Assembly: GCF_002797875.1 (NCBI RefSeq)
Contig: NZ_PGFC01000001.1
Span: 124,001-188,000 of the forward strand
DNA from: Pseudoscardovia suis
GTDB lineage: Bacteria > Actinomycetota > Actinomycetes > Actinomycetales > Bifidobacteriaceae
Reading direction: 5' to 3'
Length of the DNA: 64,000 nucleotides
In this document: piece after piece, positions 1-8,229 of the stretch
How the letters are laid out: every line of letters begins with the position of its first letter
Numbering within the stretch: position 1 is the first letter of the stretch
Made by a program: the position numbers and the translations under genes
Notes under the pieces: generated by a model
The model's input: the letters and a program-made list of their open reading frames with translations, nothing else
What the model was told of the DNA's origin: nothing
Databases searched by the model: none

Positions 1-1239
1 ACCGTCATCGCCGCCTCGACCGCAGCGGTCCTGGCGCTCGCCGGATGTGGGTCGTCCAGTTCCAGCGGTTCGGGCTCGAGCTCCGCCGCCACGACTTCGA
101 ATTTCGTGCTGGGCGGTCTATGGCCCGAGACCGGATCCTTGGCGAGCCTGGCGCCGCCCGAACTCGCCGCGGAGAAGCTGGCGGTGCAGGACATCAATGA
201 CGCAGGCGGCGTGCTGGGCAACTCAATCACCACCGTGGACGCGGACACCTCCGACGCTGACCACGCCGACCAAAACACATCCGCCGCCCAGTCCGTGCTC
301 AGCAAGAACCCGTCATTCATCATCGGCCCGGCGTCCAGCTCCGTGGTCAAGAACACGTACAAGACGATCACCGCGCAGAACGTCCCGATGTTGTCGATGG
401 GCGCCACGTCCACGAGCCTGTCCGGCGTTTCCGATTACTTCTTCCGCACGGTCGCGCCGGATTCGGTGCAGGGCGCGGTCATGGGCAACCTCATCGCACA
501 GGACGGCGTGCAGAAGCTCGCCATCGCGACGTTCAACGACGAGTACGGCACCGGCCTGCGTGACACCATCGTCAAGACCGCCACTGCGGCAGGCGTGAGC
601 GTCGTCTATGGCGAGACCGACACGTTCGACCCGACCGAGACGAACTTCTCGTCCATCGCCACCGCCATCAAGGCATCCAACCCGGACGCGACGCTCGTCA
701 TCGCCTTCGACCAGACTGTGCCGCTGCTCAAGGCTCTTGTTTCCGCAGGCGTCAATACGAAGAAGCTGTATTTCGTCGATGGCAACACGCAGGACTATTC
801 CGATGACGTGGACGCGGGCGTGCTGGAAGGCTCGAAGGGCACGATCCCTGGCGTGAACCCGTCCGAGGATTTCGTCAAGCGTCTGGAGTCCACCGGCGTC
901 GATCTGAAGAACGTCACGACGTATGGTGCCGAAACATATGACGGCATCATCCTCGCCGCCCTCGCCGCGCAGAAGGGTGGCAGCGCTGACGGCAAGACGA
1001 TTCAGGCGAACATGGCGGCGGTCTCCGGCTCCACCAACGGCGAGAAGTGCGATTCCTACAAGGCGTGCGTTGCGCTGCTCAAGGATGGCAAGGAGATCCA
1101 GTACCAAGGGCAGACTGGCATCGGGGCATTCAACACGAACAACGACCCGAGCTCGGCGAACATTGGCGTCTATACCTTCGACGCCTCTAACAAGCCGGTC
1201 TTCGACCACACCCAGTCCGGTGATGTGCCGACGGAGTGA
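1..1239 (+). CDS. Branched-chain amino acid-type ABC transporter substrate-binding lipoprotein (5' end missing)
   Basis: The reading frame is open from the first base of the window and ends at TGA 1237-1239, so the start codon and the first signal-peptide residues lie upstream. The visible N-terminus is a hydrophobic signal-peptide core ending in the lipobox LAGC (Cys at codon 16), followed by a Ser/Gly linker. This predicts a lipoprotein tethered outside the membrane. The mature part reads like a periplasmic-binding-protein type 1 fold of the LivJ/LivK class: GxWPxTG near the N-terminus, a long alternating alpha/beta body with VKNTYKTITAQNVPML, and ATFNDEYGTGLRD. Such proteins capture leucine/isoleucine/valine or related ligands for an ABC importer. 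The permease and ATPase partners are not in the window. The ligand is not determined. Confidence 0.85.
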   Translation, partial: TVIAASTAAVLALAGCGSSSSSGSGSSSAATTSNFVLGGLWPETGSLASLAPPELAAEKLAVQDINDAGGVLGNSITTVDADTSDADHADQNTSAAQSVLSKNPSFIIGPASSSVVKNTYKTITAQNVPMLSMGATSTSLSGVSDYFFRTVAPDSVQGAVMGNLIAQDGVQKLAIATFNDEYGTGLRDTIVKTATAAGVSVVYGETDTFDPTETNFSSIATAIKASNPDATLVIAFDQTVPLLKALVSAGVNTKKLYFVDGNTQDYSDDVDAGVLEGSKGTIPGVNPSEDFVKRLESTGVDLKNVTTYGAETYDGIILAALAAQKGGSADGKTIQANMAAVSGSTNGEKCDSYKACVALLKDGKEIQYQGQTGIGAFNTNNDPSSANIGVYTFDASNKPVFDHTQSGDVPTE

Positions 1240-1294
1240 CGCAACCGGTGCATAGTCACAAAGCCGGTTAACCACAACGCAAACAACAACAAAA

Positions 1295-1322
1295 GGGTCG
1301 CAGCCAATGAGCTGCGACCCTT
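1295..1322. terminator. Bidirectional intrinsic terminator
   Basis: A perfect 10-bp stem (GGGTCGCAGC at 1295-1304 with GCTGCGACCC at 1311-1320) closes a 6-nt loop. An A-rich run on the left gives a U-rich tail on the minus strand, and TTGATTT follows on the right. It lies between the binding-protein gene (+) and tRNA-Ala (-) and can serve both. Confidence 0.75.
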
Positions 1323-1328
1323 GATTTG

Positions 1329-1401
1329 TGGAGCTAAGGGGATTCGAACCCCTGACCCCCTCCATGCCATGGAGGTGCGCTACCAGCTGCGCTATAGCCC
1401 C
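1329..1401 (-). tRNA. tRNA-Ala (anticodon GGC)
   Basis: On the minus strand a 73-nt cloverleaf can be folded. The 7-bp acceptor stem is GGGGCTA with TAGCTCC. The D arm contains GCGCAGCTGGTAGCGC, and the anticodon stem CCTCC/GGAGG encloses the loop ATGGCAT with anticodon GGC. The T arm contains GGTTCGAATCC. The discriminator base is A and the CCA end is not encoded. It reads GCC codons for alanine. The hairpin at 1295-1320 is its probable terminator. Confidence 0.95.
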
Positions 1402-1718
1402 GTTCTTGCGAACCTCGACTACTATACATAGCGTTTTTGCTCACGCAAAACTCGGCGTGTCGCGCACGGTAGACGGGGCGCACATCCCTGTAGCCAGACC
1501 GCTTCCATCCACGCGCGACGCTCACATGCGATGCTCGATTCTCAATGCAATCCTGATGGCGGCTCTAGGCAATCCTTGGGACTGGCGACAGGATTATTCG
1601 TGCAAAATTCACTTAGTGGCGTTCCCACGCCCCAGGGTCGGAGTATTCTTCTATAGGTTGATCCCTTGGTCGGGGTCATGAAGGCAGGAAGACGGCTCAC
1701 GAGGGGCAGGTGATCGGA
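1402..1718. other. Intergenic region upstream of corA
   Basis: About 317 bp between the 5' end of tRNA-Ala (-) and corA (+). It must hold the promoters for both. AT-rich patches (CTATACATAGCG near 1425 and TATTCTTCTATAGG near 1642) are plausible -10 regions. I see no open frame with a ribosome binding site and no strong hairpin. Confidence 0.4.
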
Positions 1719-2672
1719 ATGTTGAGAATATTCAGCACGGTGAACTCACATACGAAGCCGATTGAGAAACCCGAGCAAGGCTCCTGGCTGTGCCTGACCG
1801 ACCCCACCGATGTGGAGCTCACCTCCGTCGCCACCGCATGCGACATCGACCTCGCCGATTTGCGCGCACCATTGGATGACGAGGAGCGCTCGCGAGTGGA
1901 TGTCGAGGAAGGCTACACGATGATCATCGTGGACATCCCCACCGTCGAGGAACGAGGTGGCCGCGATTGGTATGAGACGATCCCGTTGTCGGTCATCGTC
2001 ACCGAGGATTACATCGTCACCGTGTGCATGAAGGACACTCCGCTGCTGCATCCGTTCATGGAAGGCACAATCCGTGGGTTCAACACCTTCATGAAATCCC
2101 GGTTCATCCTTCAGATCCTGTATCGCAACGCCACGATGTACCTGCGTTACCTGCGCATCATCGACCGAGAAAGTGACAAGCTGGAATTCCGCTTGCGCGA
2201 TTCCATGCGCAACGAAGAAATCATCCAGCTCATGGAACTGAGCAAGACCTTGGTCTACTTCGCCACATCCCTTAAATCGAACGAAATCGTGCTCGAGAAG
2301 ATGACGAGCCTCGACCGCATCCGGCAGTATCCGGATGACGCCGACCTGCTTGACGACGTCATCACCGAAAACAAGCAGGCTATCGAGATGGCCAACATTT
2401 ACAGCGGCGTTCTTGCCAGCATGACGGAGACATTCGGGTCCATTGTGTCGAACAACCTCAACAACGTGATGCGAGTGTTCACGATCATCTCCATCGTCAT
2501 TTCCGTGCCCACGCTCATCTTCTCGATGTTCGGCATGAACTTCCAGGACGGCGGCATGCTCGGCATGCCTTTGACAGGCGATCCGTGGGGCTTTGCGGTT
2601 GTTGTCATCCTTTCGATTGCGCTGGCCGCCATTGTGGCATGGGTGCTCACGCGCACGAAGATGTTCAAGTGA
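1719..2672 (+). CDS. corA: CorA-family magnesium/cobalt transporter
   Basis: A 317-residue protein of the CorA family, homopentameric channels that take up Mg2+ (also Co2+/Ni2+) across the cytoplasmic membrane. The N-terminal two thirds is the acidic, helical cytoplasmic domain. The C-terminus carries two membrane helices, with the family signature GMN in FGMNF at the end of the first helix, followed by an acidic/Gly loop and a last helix ending in the basic RTKMFK. I chose ATG 1719 because AGGTGA lies 5 nt upstream. A GTG at 1710 adds three residues but has poorer spacing. The gene stands alone, with about 300 bp free upstream and 170 bp downstream. Confidence 0.9.
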   Translation: MLRIFSTVNSHTKPIEKPEQGSWLCLTDPTDVELTSVATACDIDLADLRAPLDDEERSRVDVEEGYTMIIVDIPTVEERGGRDWYETIPLSVIVTEDYIVTVCMKDTPLLHPFMEGTIRGFNTFMKSRFILQILYRNATMYLRYLRIIDRESDKLEFRLRDSMRNEEIIQLMELSKTLVYFATSLKSNEIVLEKMTSLDRIRQYPDDADLLDDVITENKQAIEMANIYSGVLASMTETFGSIVSNNLNNVMRVFTIISIVISVPTLIFSMFGMNFQDGGMLGMPLTGDPWGFAVVVILSIALAAIVAWVLTRTKMFK

Positions 2673-2799
2673 GACGTCGGTTCGCATGAGTGGGCGCAGC
2701 AGGTGCAGCACTGTCTGCACTGCTGCACTGGCTGCGCTGCGTCATCGCATCATCGCGATCGTCCCACCCACAGCAATCTGCCATCCGGATTATTCACGC

Positions 2800-2812
2800 G
2801 TGGCATAATCCC
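2800..2812 (+). promoter_or_regulatory. Possible -10 region of the amino acid binding-protein gene
   Basis: GGCATAATCC at about 2802-2811 resembles a sigma-70-type -10 element (CATAAT) and lies about 35 bp before the chosen start at 2843. The -35 match upstream is weak, so this is a suggestion only. Confidence 0.3.
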
Positions 2813-2842
2813 CATCGATTGCGCCCCAGGGGTGTCGGTAAT

Positions 2843-3703
2843 ATGAGACGTATGTCGATTCTCCACGTGTTGCACAGCAAGACTTCGCGCCGGCAGCGCA
2901 CGGCGGCGCTCCTGGCGTTCGTCGTTGCGGCGGTCGCGCCGCTTGCCGGTTGCGCCGAATCCATGAACGCCAGCGAAGTCACGGGACCCATCATCACCAT
3001 CGGGATTGCCTATGACAGGCCGGGGGTCGCGATGGAGCTGTCGGGCAACCTCACCGGTCTGGACGTGGACGTGGCGCAGTATGTGGCACACCGGCTGGGA
3101 TATGCCAAGAACCAAATCAGCTGGCGTGAGGCAAGCAACGCCGATCGCGACGAACTGCTGAAAAAGGGCGACGTCAACATGATCGTGGGCGTGCACGCGG
3201 ACCTGGACGGCACGACCGATGATGTCGAATTCTCCCAGCCATACGTCAATTCCGCGCAAGACCTGATGGTCCGCACGTCCGATTCCGATACGATTACGGA
3301 GCTTTCCGACCTGAAAGGCAAGTCCATCTGCACGGTGGACGGCTCCGTGGCTCCCGGCGTGGCGGAGGCCATAAAGAAGGCCGGGGCGACCACCATCACC
3401 ACATCCAGCTATTCCGAATGCGTCACCGCGTTGCTGTCAGGCACCACGGACGCCGTGGAAGGCGACGACCTGGTGCTTGCCGGCATCGTGGAAAACAGTG
3501 GTTCGGGAACGATGCATCTTCTCAACACGCCTTTGACGACAGTGGGATATGGCATCGCGCTTCCCGCTGGTGATGCAAAGCTGCGGGACAACGTGGATGA
3601 CGCGCTGCAACGCATGGTGGATGATGGCAGCTGGGACGCCAGCGTGAAGGCGAACATCAACCTCGAAGGCTTCGCGCTCAACTCCGCGATTGCGAAATCC
3701 TGA
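2843..3703 (+). CDS. Polar amino acid ABC transporter substrate-binding lipoprotein (SBP family 3)
   Basis: About 286 residues. The N-terminus is basic (MRRMSI...KTSRRQR) and is followed by a hydrophobic stretch and the lipobox LAGC, so it is an exported lipoprotein. The body matches solute-binding family 3: ITIGIAYDRPGVAM at the start of lobe 1, GLDVDVAQYVAHRLGY, then DLKGKSICTVDGSVAPGVAEA, and a C-terminal MVDDGSWD segment. This family includes glutamate/glutamine receptors of Glu-type importers. Lone binding-protein genes are common, and no permease or ATPase adjoins it. The open frame extends to 2690, but that stretch does not look coding. ATG 2843 and ATG 2852 are both possible starts. 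The substrate is not determined. Confidence 0.8.
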   Translation: MRRMSILHVLHSKTSRRQRTAALLAFVVAAVAPLAGCAESMNASEVTGPIITIGIAYDRPGVAMELSGNLTGLDVDVAQYVAHRLGYAKNQISWREASNADRDELLKKGDVNMIVGVHADLDGTTDDVEFSQPYVNSAQDLMVRTSDSDTITELSDLKGKSICTVDGSVAPGVAEAIKKAGATTITTSSYSECVTALLSGTTDAVEGDDLVLAGIVENSGSGTMHLLNTPLTTVGYGIALPAGDAKLRDNVDDALQRMVDDGSWDASVKANINLEGFALNSAIAKS

Positions 3704-3957
3704 CCGCCGCGTGCGCCCCTCTCACGCCGCTTCCGCCGGCAGGTGTGGCATCTGCCGATGATGGCCGCTACCGATCCCGCCGCCGCGCGGTTCGCATGGT
3801 GAACGGTTCGAAGCGGCTCGTGTCCACATGATTCACGATAATTTTTAATCAGTGCGTGCCGTCTCAACCTGCCAATGCGTCGCATGGGATTGTGCGGGTT
3901 CGGACGACGCGGTTTTCATAATTCGGCGCAGGAGCGCCACGTCACGTGAGGAGAACA

Positions 3958-6897
3958 ATGGCCGAGTCCGGTGTTTCCGAAGACCGCGAGCCCGAGTACC
4001 GCTATAACGCGGCGCTGGCCCAGAAGATCGAAGAAAAGTGGCAGAACAAGTGGGACAAGGAAGGCACCTTCTGGGCAGCCAACGTCAAGGGTGGCCTGAC
4101 GGATGGCAAGGGCCGCAACGCTGAGGGGCGCTCGCCGTACTTCGTCATCGACATGTTCCCGTATCCCTCCGGCAAGGGCCTGCACGTGGGCCATCCGCTG
4201 GGCTACATCGCCACGGACGTCGTCAGCCGCTACCATCGCATGAAGGGCGAGAACGTGCTGCACGCACTGGGCTATGATGCCTTCGGCCTCCCCGCGGAGC
4301 AGTACGCCGTGCAGACCGGCCAGCATCCGCGCATCACCACCGAGCAGAACATCGCCAACATGCACCGTCAGCTTCACCGCCTCGGCCTGAGCCTTGACGA
4401 ACGCCGCAGCTTCGCCACCACCGACATGAACTACGTGCGCTGGACGCAGTGGATCTTCTCGCGCATCTACGATTCGTGGTACGACCCCGAATTTGTGCGC
4501 AAGGATGGCGGCAAGGGTTCCGCACGCCCCATCAGCGAACTCGTCGAGCAGCTCCGTTCCGGCAAGCGCGCCATCCCCGGCTTCGACTGCGCATCCTGGG
4601 ATTCCCTCACCGAAGCACAGCAGGCCGACGTGCTCAACGACTTCCGCCTCGCTTACATCTCCAAGTCGCCTGTCAACTGGTGCCCGGGTCTGGGCACTGT
4701 GCTCGCCAATGAGGAAGTCACCGCAGACGGTCGTTCCGAGCGTGGCAACTACCCGGTGTTCCAGCGTGAGCTGCGCCAGTGGTCCATGCGCATCACCGCT
4801 TACGGTCATCGCCTCATCGAAGACCTTGACATGATCGACTGGCCTGAGAAGGTGCGCCTCATGCAGCGCAACTGGATCGGCGAGTCCCATGGCGCTTCCG
4901 TGCATTTCGCAGTGCCCACCGCGGCAGGCGAGCGCGACATGGAGGTCTACACCACCCGTCCTGACACGCTGTTCGGCACGACGTTCGCCGTCGTCTCCCC
5001 GGAGCATCCGCTGCTCGCTGACGCCCCCGACCAGTGGGAGGATGGCGTGCCGGATTCCTGGAAGGGCGGATACGCCACCCCCAAGGAGGCGGTGCACGCC
5101 TACAGGCTGCAGGCCGAAGCCAAGACCGCCAAGGATCGTGTCGCTGAGGAAGGCGACAAGACCGGCGTGTTCACTGGCCTGTATGCGATCAACCCGATCA
5201 CCGGCGCCAAGCTGCCGATTTTCGCGGCGGATTACGTGCTCATGGATTACGGCACCGGCGCCATCATGGCTGTGCCTGGCGGCGATGACCGCGATTACGC
5301 TTTCGCAGCGAAGTTCGGCCTGCCTGTCATCTACACGGTGGCCCCCACGAAGGAATCCGGCGAGACCCTCGCCGATTACGAAGGCAAGGCGGCATACGTC
5401 TCCCACGACGGCACGATCATCAACTCCCGCGTCGAAGCCACACATGTGGGCGGCGACACGCTCGACATCAACGGCCTGACCGTCGACGAGGGCAAGGACC
5501 GCACGATTGCATGGCTCGAGGCCCATGGCGTGGGCAAGGGCACCGTGTCGTACCGTCTGCGCGATTGGCTCTTCTCCCGCCAGCGTTACTGGGGCGAGCC
5601 GTTCCCGATTGTGTACGACGAGAACGAGGTGCCTCACCTGGTGCCGGATGACCAGCTGCCCATCAACCTGCCTGACGTGCCCGACTACAAGCCGCGCACC
5701 TTCGACCCGATGGACGCCGAGAGCAATCCGGAGGCTCCGCTGAGCCGCAACCCCGAATGGGTCAACGTGACCCTCGACTTGGGCGACGGCCCCAAGAAGT
5801 ACCATCGTGAGACGAACACGATGCCGAACTGGGCTGGTTCCTGCTGGTACTACATGCGCTACATCGACCCGAAGAACGCACAGTATGCCGTCGATCCCGA
5901 GGAATTCCAGTACTGGCTCGGACCTGACCACAACGCCACAGCCGGCAAGTCCGGTGGCGTGGACCTGTATGTGGGCGGCGTGGAGCACGCGGTGCTGCAC
6001 CTGCTGTATGCCCGCTTCTGGCACAAGGTGCTCTTCGACCTGGGCTTCGTCGATTCCCCCGAACCCTTCCACAAGCTGTTCAACCAGGGTTACATCCAGG
6101 CCTATGCCTACACGGATGCTCGCGGTCAGTACGTGCCCGCCGCAGAGGTGGAGGAACACGCCGACGGCACGTTCTGGTATGACGGCGAGCAGGTGAACCG
6201 CGAGTTCGGCAAGATGGGCAAGAGCCTCAAGAACATCGTGACGCCTGACTACATGTATGACACGTATGGTGCCGACACGTTCCGCGTCTACGAGATGAGC
6301 ATGGGTCCGCTCGACGAGTCCCGCCCGTGGAACACGCGCAACGTCGTGGGCGCCCAGCGTTTCCTCGCCCGCCTGTGGCGCAATGTGGTAGACGAGAACT
6401 CCGGCACCGTCACGGTGACTGACGACGAGCTCGATGCCAAGACCGCCAAGCTGCTCAACAACACGATCGCTGACGTGACGGTGGAGATGGAGAACATGCG
6501 TCCCAACACCGCCATCGCCAAGCTCATCGTGCTCAACAACCACCTGACGTCCCTTAAGGCAGTGCCGCGCAAGGCCGTGGAGCCGCTCGTGCTCATGCTT
6601 TCGCCGATCGCCCCGCACGTGTGCGAGGAACTGTGGCAGCGCCTGGGCCACGAGGAATCGCTGGCACATGCGCCGTGGCCGGTCGCCGACAAGCGTTTCG
6701 TGGGCGCCGACAGCGTGACCGCCGTCGTGCAGATCAAGGGCAAGGTGCGCGCCAAGCTGGAGGTTTCGCCGGACATTTCCGGTGAGGACCTGCAGGCACA
6801 GGCGCTTGCACACCCCAAGATCGTGGAGCTGCTGGGCGGTAAGGAGCCGCGCAAGGTCATCGTCAAGGCTCCGAAGATCGTGTCGATCGTGCTGTGA
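3958..6897 (+). CDS. leuS: Leucyl-tRNA synthetase
   Basis: Class I aminoacyl-tRNA synthetase of 979 residues that charges tRNA-Leu and edits mischarged products in the cytoplasm. The ATP-binding motif of the HIGH type is HVGH at residues 76-79 within PYPSGKGLHVGHPLGY. The KMSKS-type loop is KMGKS at about 752-756. Between them lies the CP1 editing domain with TTRPDTLFGTTF and the GTGAIMAVP segment. The C-terminal anticodon-binding helices and a small terminal domain are complete. The start is ATG 3958, preceded by GAGGAGA at 3947-3953. An in-frame GTG at 3946 lacks a ribosome site. The length is slightly above the bacterial norm because of a short insertion near residues 44-58. Confidence 0.97.
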   Translation: MAESGVSEDREPEYRYNAALAQKIEEKWQNKWDKEGTFWAANVKGGLTDGKGRNAEGRSPYFVIDMFPYPSGKGLHVGHPLGYIATDVVSRYHRMKGENVLHALGYDAFGLPAEQYAVQTGQHPRITTEQNIANMHRQLHRLGLSLDERRSFATTDMNYVRWTQWIFSRIYDSWYDPEFVRKDGGKGSARPISELVEQLRSGKRAIPGFDCASWDSLTEAQQADVLNDFRLAYISKSPVNWCPGLGTVLANEEVTADGRSERGNYPVFQRELRQWSMRITAYGHRLIEDLDMIDWPEKVRLMQRNWIGESHGASVHFAVPTAAGERDMEVYTTRPDTLFGTTFAVVSPEHPLLADAPDQWEDGVPDSWKGGYATPKEAVHAYRLQAEAKTAKDRVAEEGDKTGVFTGLYAINPITGAKLPIFAADYVLMDYGTGAIMAVPGGDDRDYAFAAKFGLPVIYTVAPTKESGETLADYEGKAAYVSHDGTIINSRVEATHVGGDTLDINGLTVDEGKDRTIAWLEAHGVGKGTVSYRLRDWLFSRQRYWGEPFPIVYDENEVPHLVPDDQLPINLPDVPDYKPRTFDPMDAESNPEAPLSRNPEWVNVTLDLGDGPKKYHRETNTMPNWAGSCWYYMRYIDPKNAQYAVDPEEFQYWLGPDHNATAGKSGGVDLYVGGVEHAVLHLLYARFWHKVLFDLGFVDSPEPFHKLFNQGYIQAYAYTDARGQYVPAAEVEEHADGTFWYDGEQVNREFGKMGKSLKNIVTPDYMYDTYGADTFRVYEMSMGPLDESRPWNTRNVVGAQRFLARLWRNVVDENSGTVTVTDDELDAKTAKLLNNTIADVTVEMENMRPNTAIAKLIVLNNHLTSLKAVPRKAVEPLVLMLSPIAPHVCEELWQRLGHEESLAHAPWPVADKRFVGADSVTAVVQIKGKVRAKLEVSPDISGEDLQAQALAHPKIVELLGGKEPRKVIVKAPKIVSIVL

Positions 6898-6983
6898 TCG
6901 GCTGATTTGGCTTGTGAAGCCGATTGGCGCTGATTGGCACTGGCGATAAATGGTGCCGGTGCTAATCGGCGCCAGCGCTTTGG

Positions 6984-7032
6984 AACGGTCCCCGTTCGTC
7001 TGTGGCATATGCCAGGACGAATGGGGACCGTT
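6984..7032 (+). terminator. Long hairpin downstream of leuS
   Basis: AACGGTCCCCGTTCGTC at 6984-7000 pairs with GACGAATGGGGACCGTT at 7016-7032 over 17 bp with one G-T pair. The loop itself contains the palindrome TGGCATATGCCA. No long T run follows (TTGCGTTTAAG), but the position 86 bp after the leuS stop suggests transcription termination. Confidence 0.6.
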
Positions 7033-7194
7033 GCGTTTAAGGGGTGGACGAGGCAGGTGGATGGGAGGCTGGGCCGGTGGGGAAACTGATGCTGGTGGAA
7101 AACTGGCGCCGATAAGGCTTGGCGGATTTAACGTTCGTTCCAAGGATTGGACGTCTGCTGAACGAATCTATGGGAAACCCTGTGAATGCTGAGG

Positions 7195-7237
7195 TTATCC
7201 ACAGGCTTCATTTGTAGGAGTGCAAACGGTCCACATT
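7195..7237 (+). promoter_or_regulatory. DnaA-box-like site and ACGGTCCACATT motif upstream of comEA
   Basis: TTATCCACA at 7195-7203 matches the consensus DnaA box. ACGGTCCACATT at 7226-7237 lies 47 bp before the comEA start. The same 12-mer, in the same orientation relative to the gene, occurs 48 bp upstream of yraN (28210-28221, minus), the first gene of the yraN-comM-dprA set. A shared competence-gene control site is inferred. No function has been shown. Confidence 0.4.
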
Positions 7238-7284
7238 GGTCTCAAAGGCGTCGGTCGAGCACGAGAGTGTGCTTCGATGGGCGC

Positions 7285-8229
7285 ATGAGTATGAGTAACT
7301 CGGGGATTGCTAGGACAGCGCTGACAGCCCGGCCGGCGCTGACAGCCCGGCCGGCGCTGACAGCACAGGTAGCGTCGGCTGATGGCCTCATCGTGGATTG
7401 GATGGATGACGATGACACCGTGGACACAGGTGGCGCGAATGGTGGCGCCGAGCCCATGCATCCTTTGCAATCATTGGGCGGCGTCCTTCCGCAGGATTTA
7501 CAAGGGTCGCTCTTCGCGGGTCTGAAGGCGGGAACTGCTGCAGAGGGCGTCGGCGACACAGAGAACATGGACGACGCGGGAAGGGCGTACGGTGCGCGGA
7601 ATGCCGATCACGACATTTCGACTGAGTGCAAACGGGAGGCGCCACGGTTCATTCTCACGCCGGGAGCGTGCGCGGTCATTGTCCTTGTGCTCACCGTCGC
7701 ATTGTGCGCTTGCCTGGTGTTGCTCATCAAGCAGGGGACTGCTCTGGCACAGTTCGCACAAGGGGAGGAATCCTCATACTCCCGGTCGTCAACGCATGCG
7801 GATGCGGGAAACGGGGGAACGGCACATTCCGGTGCGGCGACGCAATCGTCGTCCGCACAGTCAGGCATTGAGCATCCGTCCATGCAACCGTCGGCGCAGC
7901 CATCTGGGCAATCACCTGGGCAATCATCTGGGCAGCCATCCGTTGATTCATCCATTAATTCATCCACGGAACCATCGGCGCAACAAACGCAGCCGCCCGA
8001 TTCCGGGGCATCGATTGATGGCTCATCTGCGGGAGGGGGACTCGTCAACATCAACACCGCCACAAGCGAACAGCTGCAGACCGTGAAGGGAATCGGACCT
8101 GCTACCGCGCGGAAAATCATCGAATACCGCGACGCCCATGGTCCGTTTGCCAGCGTGGACGAACTGCTGAACATCGACGGCATCGGTGCCAAGACCGTGC
8201 AGAAACTTCGTGGAAAGGTGACGGTATGA
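7285..8229 (+). CDS. comEA: ComEA-type DNA-binding competence protein
   Basis: About 314 residues. ComEA proteins bind incoming double-stranded DNA outside the membrane during transformation. An Ala/Arg/Thr-rich cytoplasmic head is followed by one membrane helix at about residues 122-148 (ILTPGACAVIVLVLTVALC...), a long Ser/Gln/Pro-rich linker with short repeats (QPSGQSPGQSSGQPS), and a C-terminal helix-hairpin-helix pair (VNINTATSEQL, GIGPATARKI, IDGIGAKTVQKL) at about 252-314. The SLBB domain usual in Gram-positive ComEA is absent; the linker takes its place. The head carries an in-frame 18-bp tandem repeat at 7318-7363. The start is uncertain: ATG 7285 and 7291 lie before the conserved part, and ATG 7186 is possible. 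The stop overlaps the comEC start (ATGA). Confidence 0.8.
   Translation: MSMSNSGIARTALTARPALTARPALTAQVASADGLIVDWMDDDDTVDTGGANGGAEPMHPLQSLGGVLPQDLQGSLFAGLKAGTAAEGVGDTENMDDAGRAYGARNADHDISTECKREAPRFILTPGACAVIVLVLTVALCACLVLLIKQGTALAQFAQGEESSYSRSSTHADAGNGGTAHSGAATQSSSAQSGIEHPSMQPSAQPSGQSPGQSSGQPSVDSSINSSTEPSAQQTQPPDSGASIDGSSAGGGLVNINTATSEQLQTVKGIGPATARKIIEYRDAHGPFASVDELLNIDGIGAKTVQKLRGKVTV
7318..7363 (+). repeat. 18-bp tandem repeat within comEA
   Basis: GCGCTGACAGCCCGGCCG is present twice exactly (7318-7335 and 7336-7353), followed by a partial third copy. It encodes repeated ALTARP in the N-terminal tail and keeps the frame. Confidence 0.85.

Noticed and set aside
3916..7143. A very long minus-strand open frame (over 1000 codons) opposite leuS
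   Set aside because: It mirrors the strongly biased codons of leuS, has an Arg/His/Val-rich composition, and has no motif or ribosome site. leuS is certain on the other strand.
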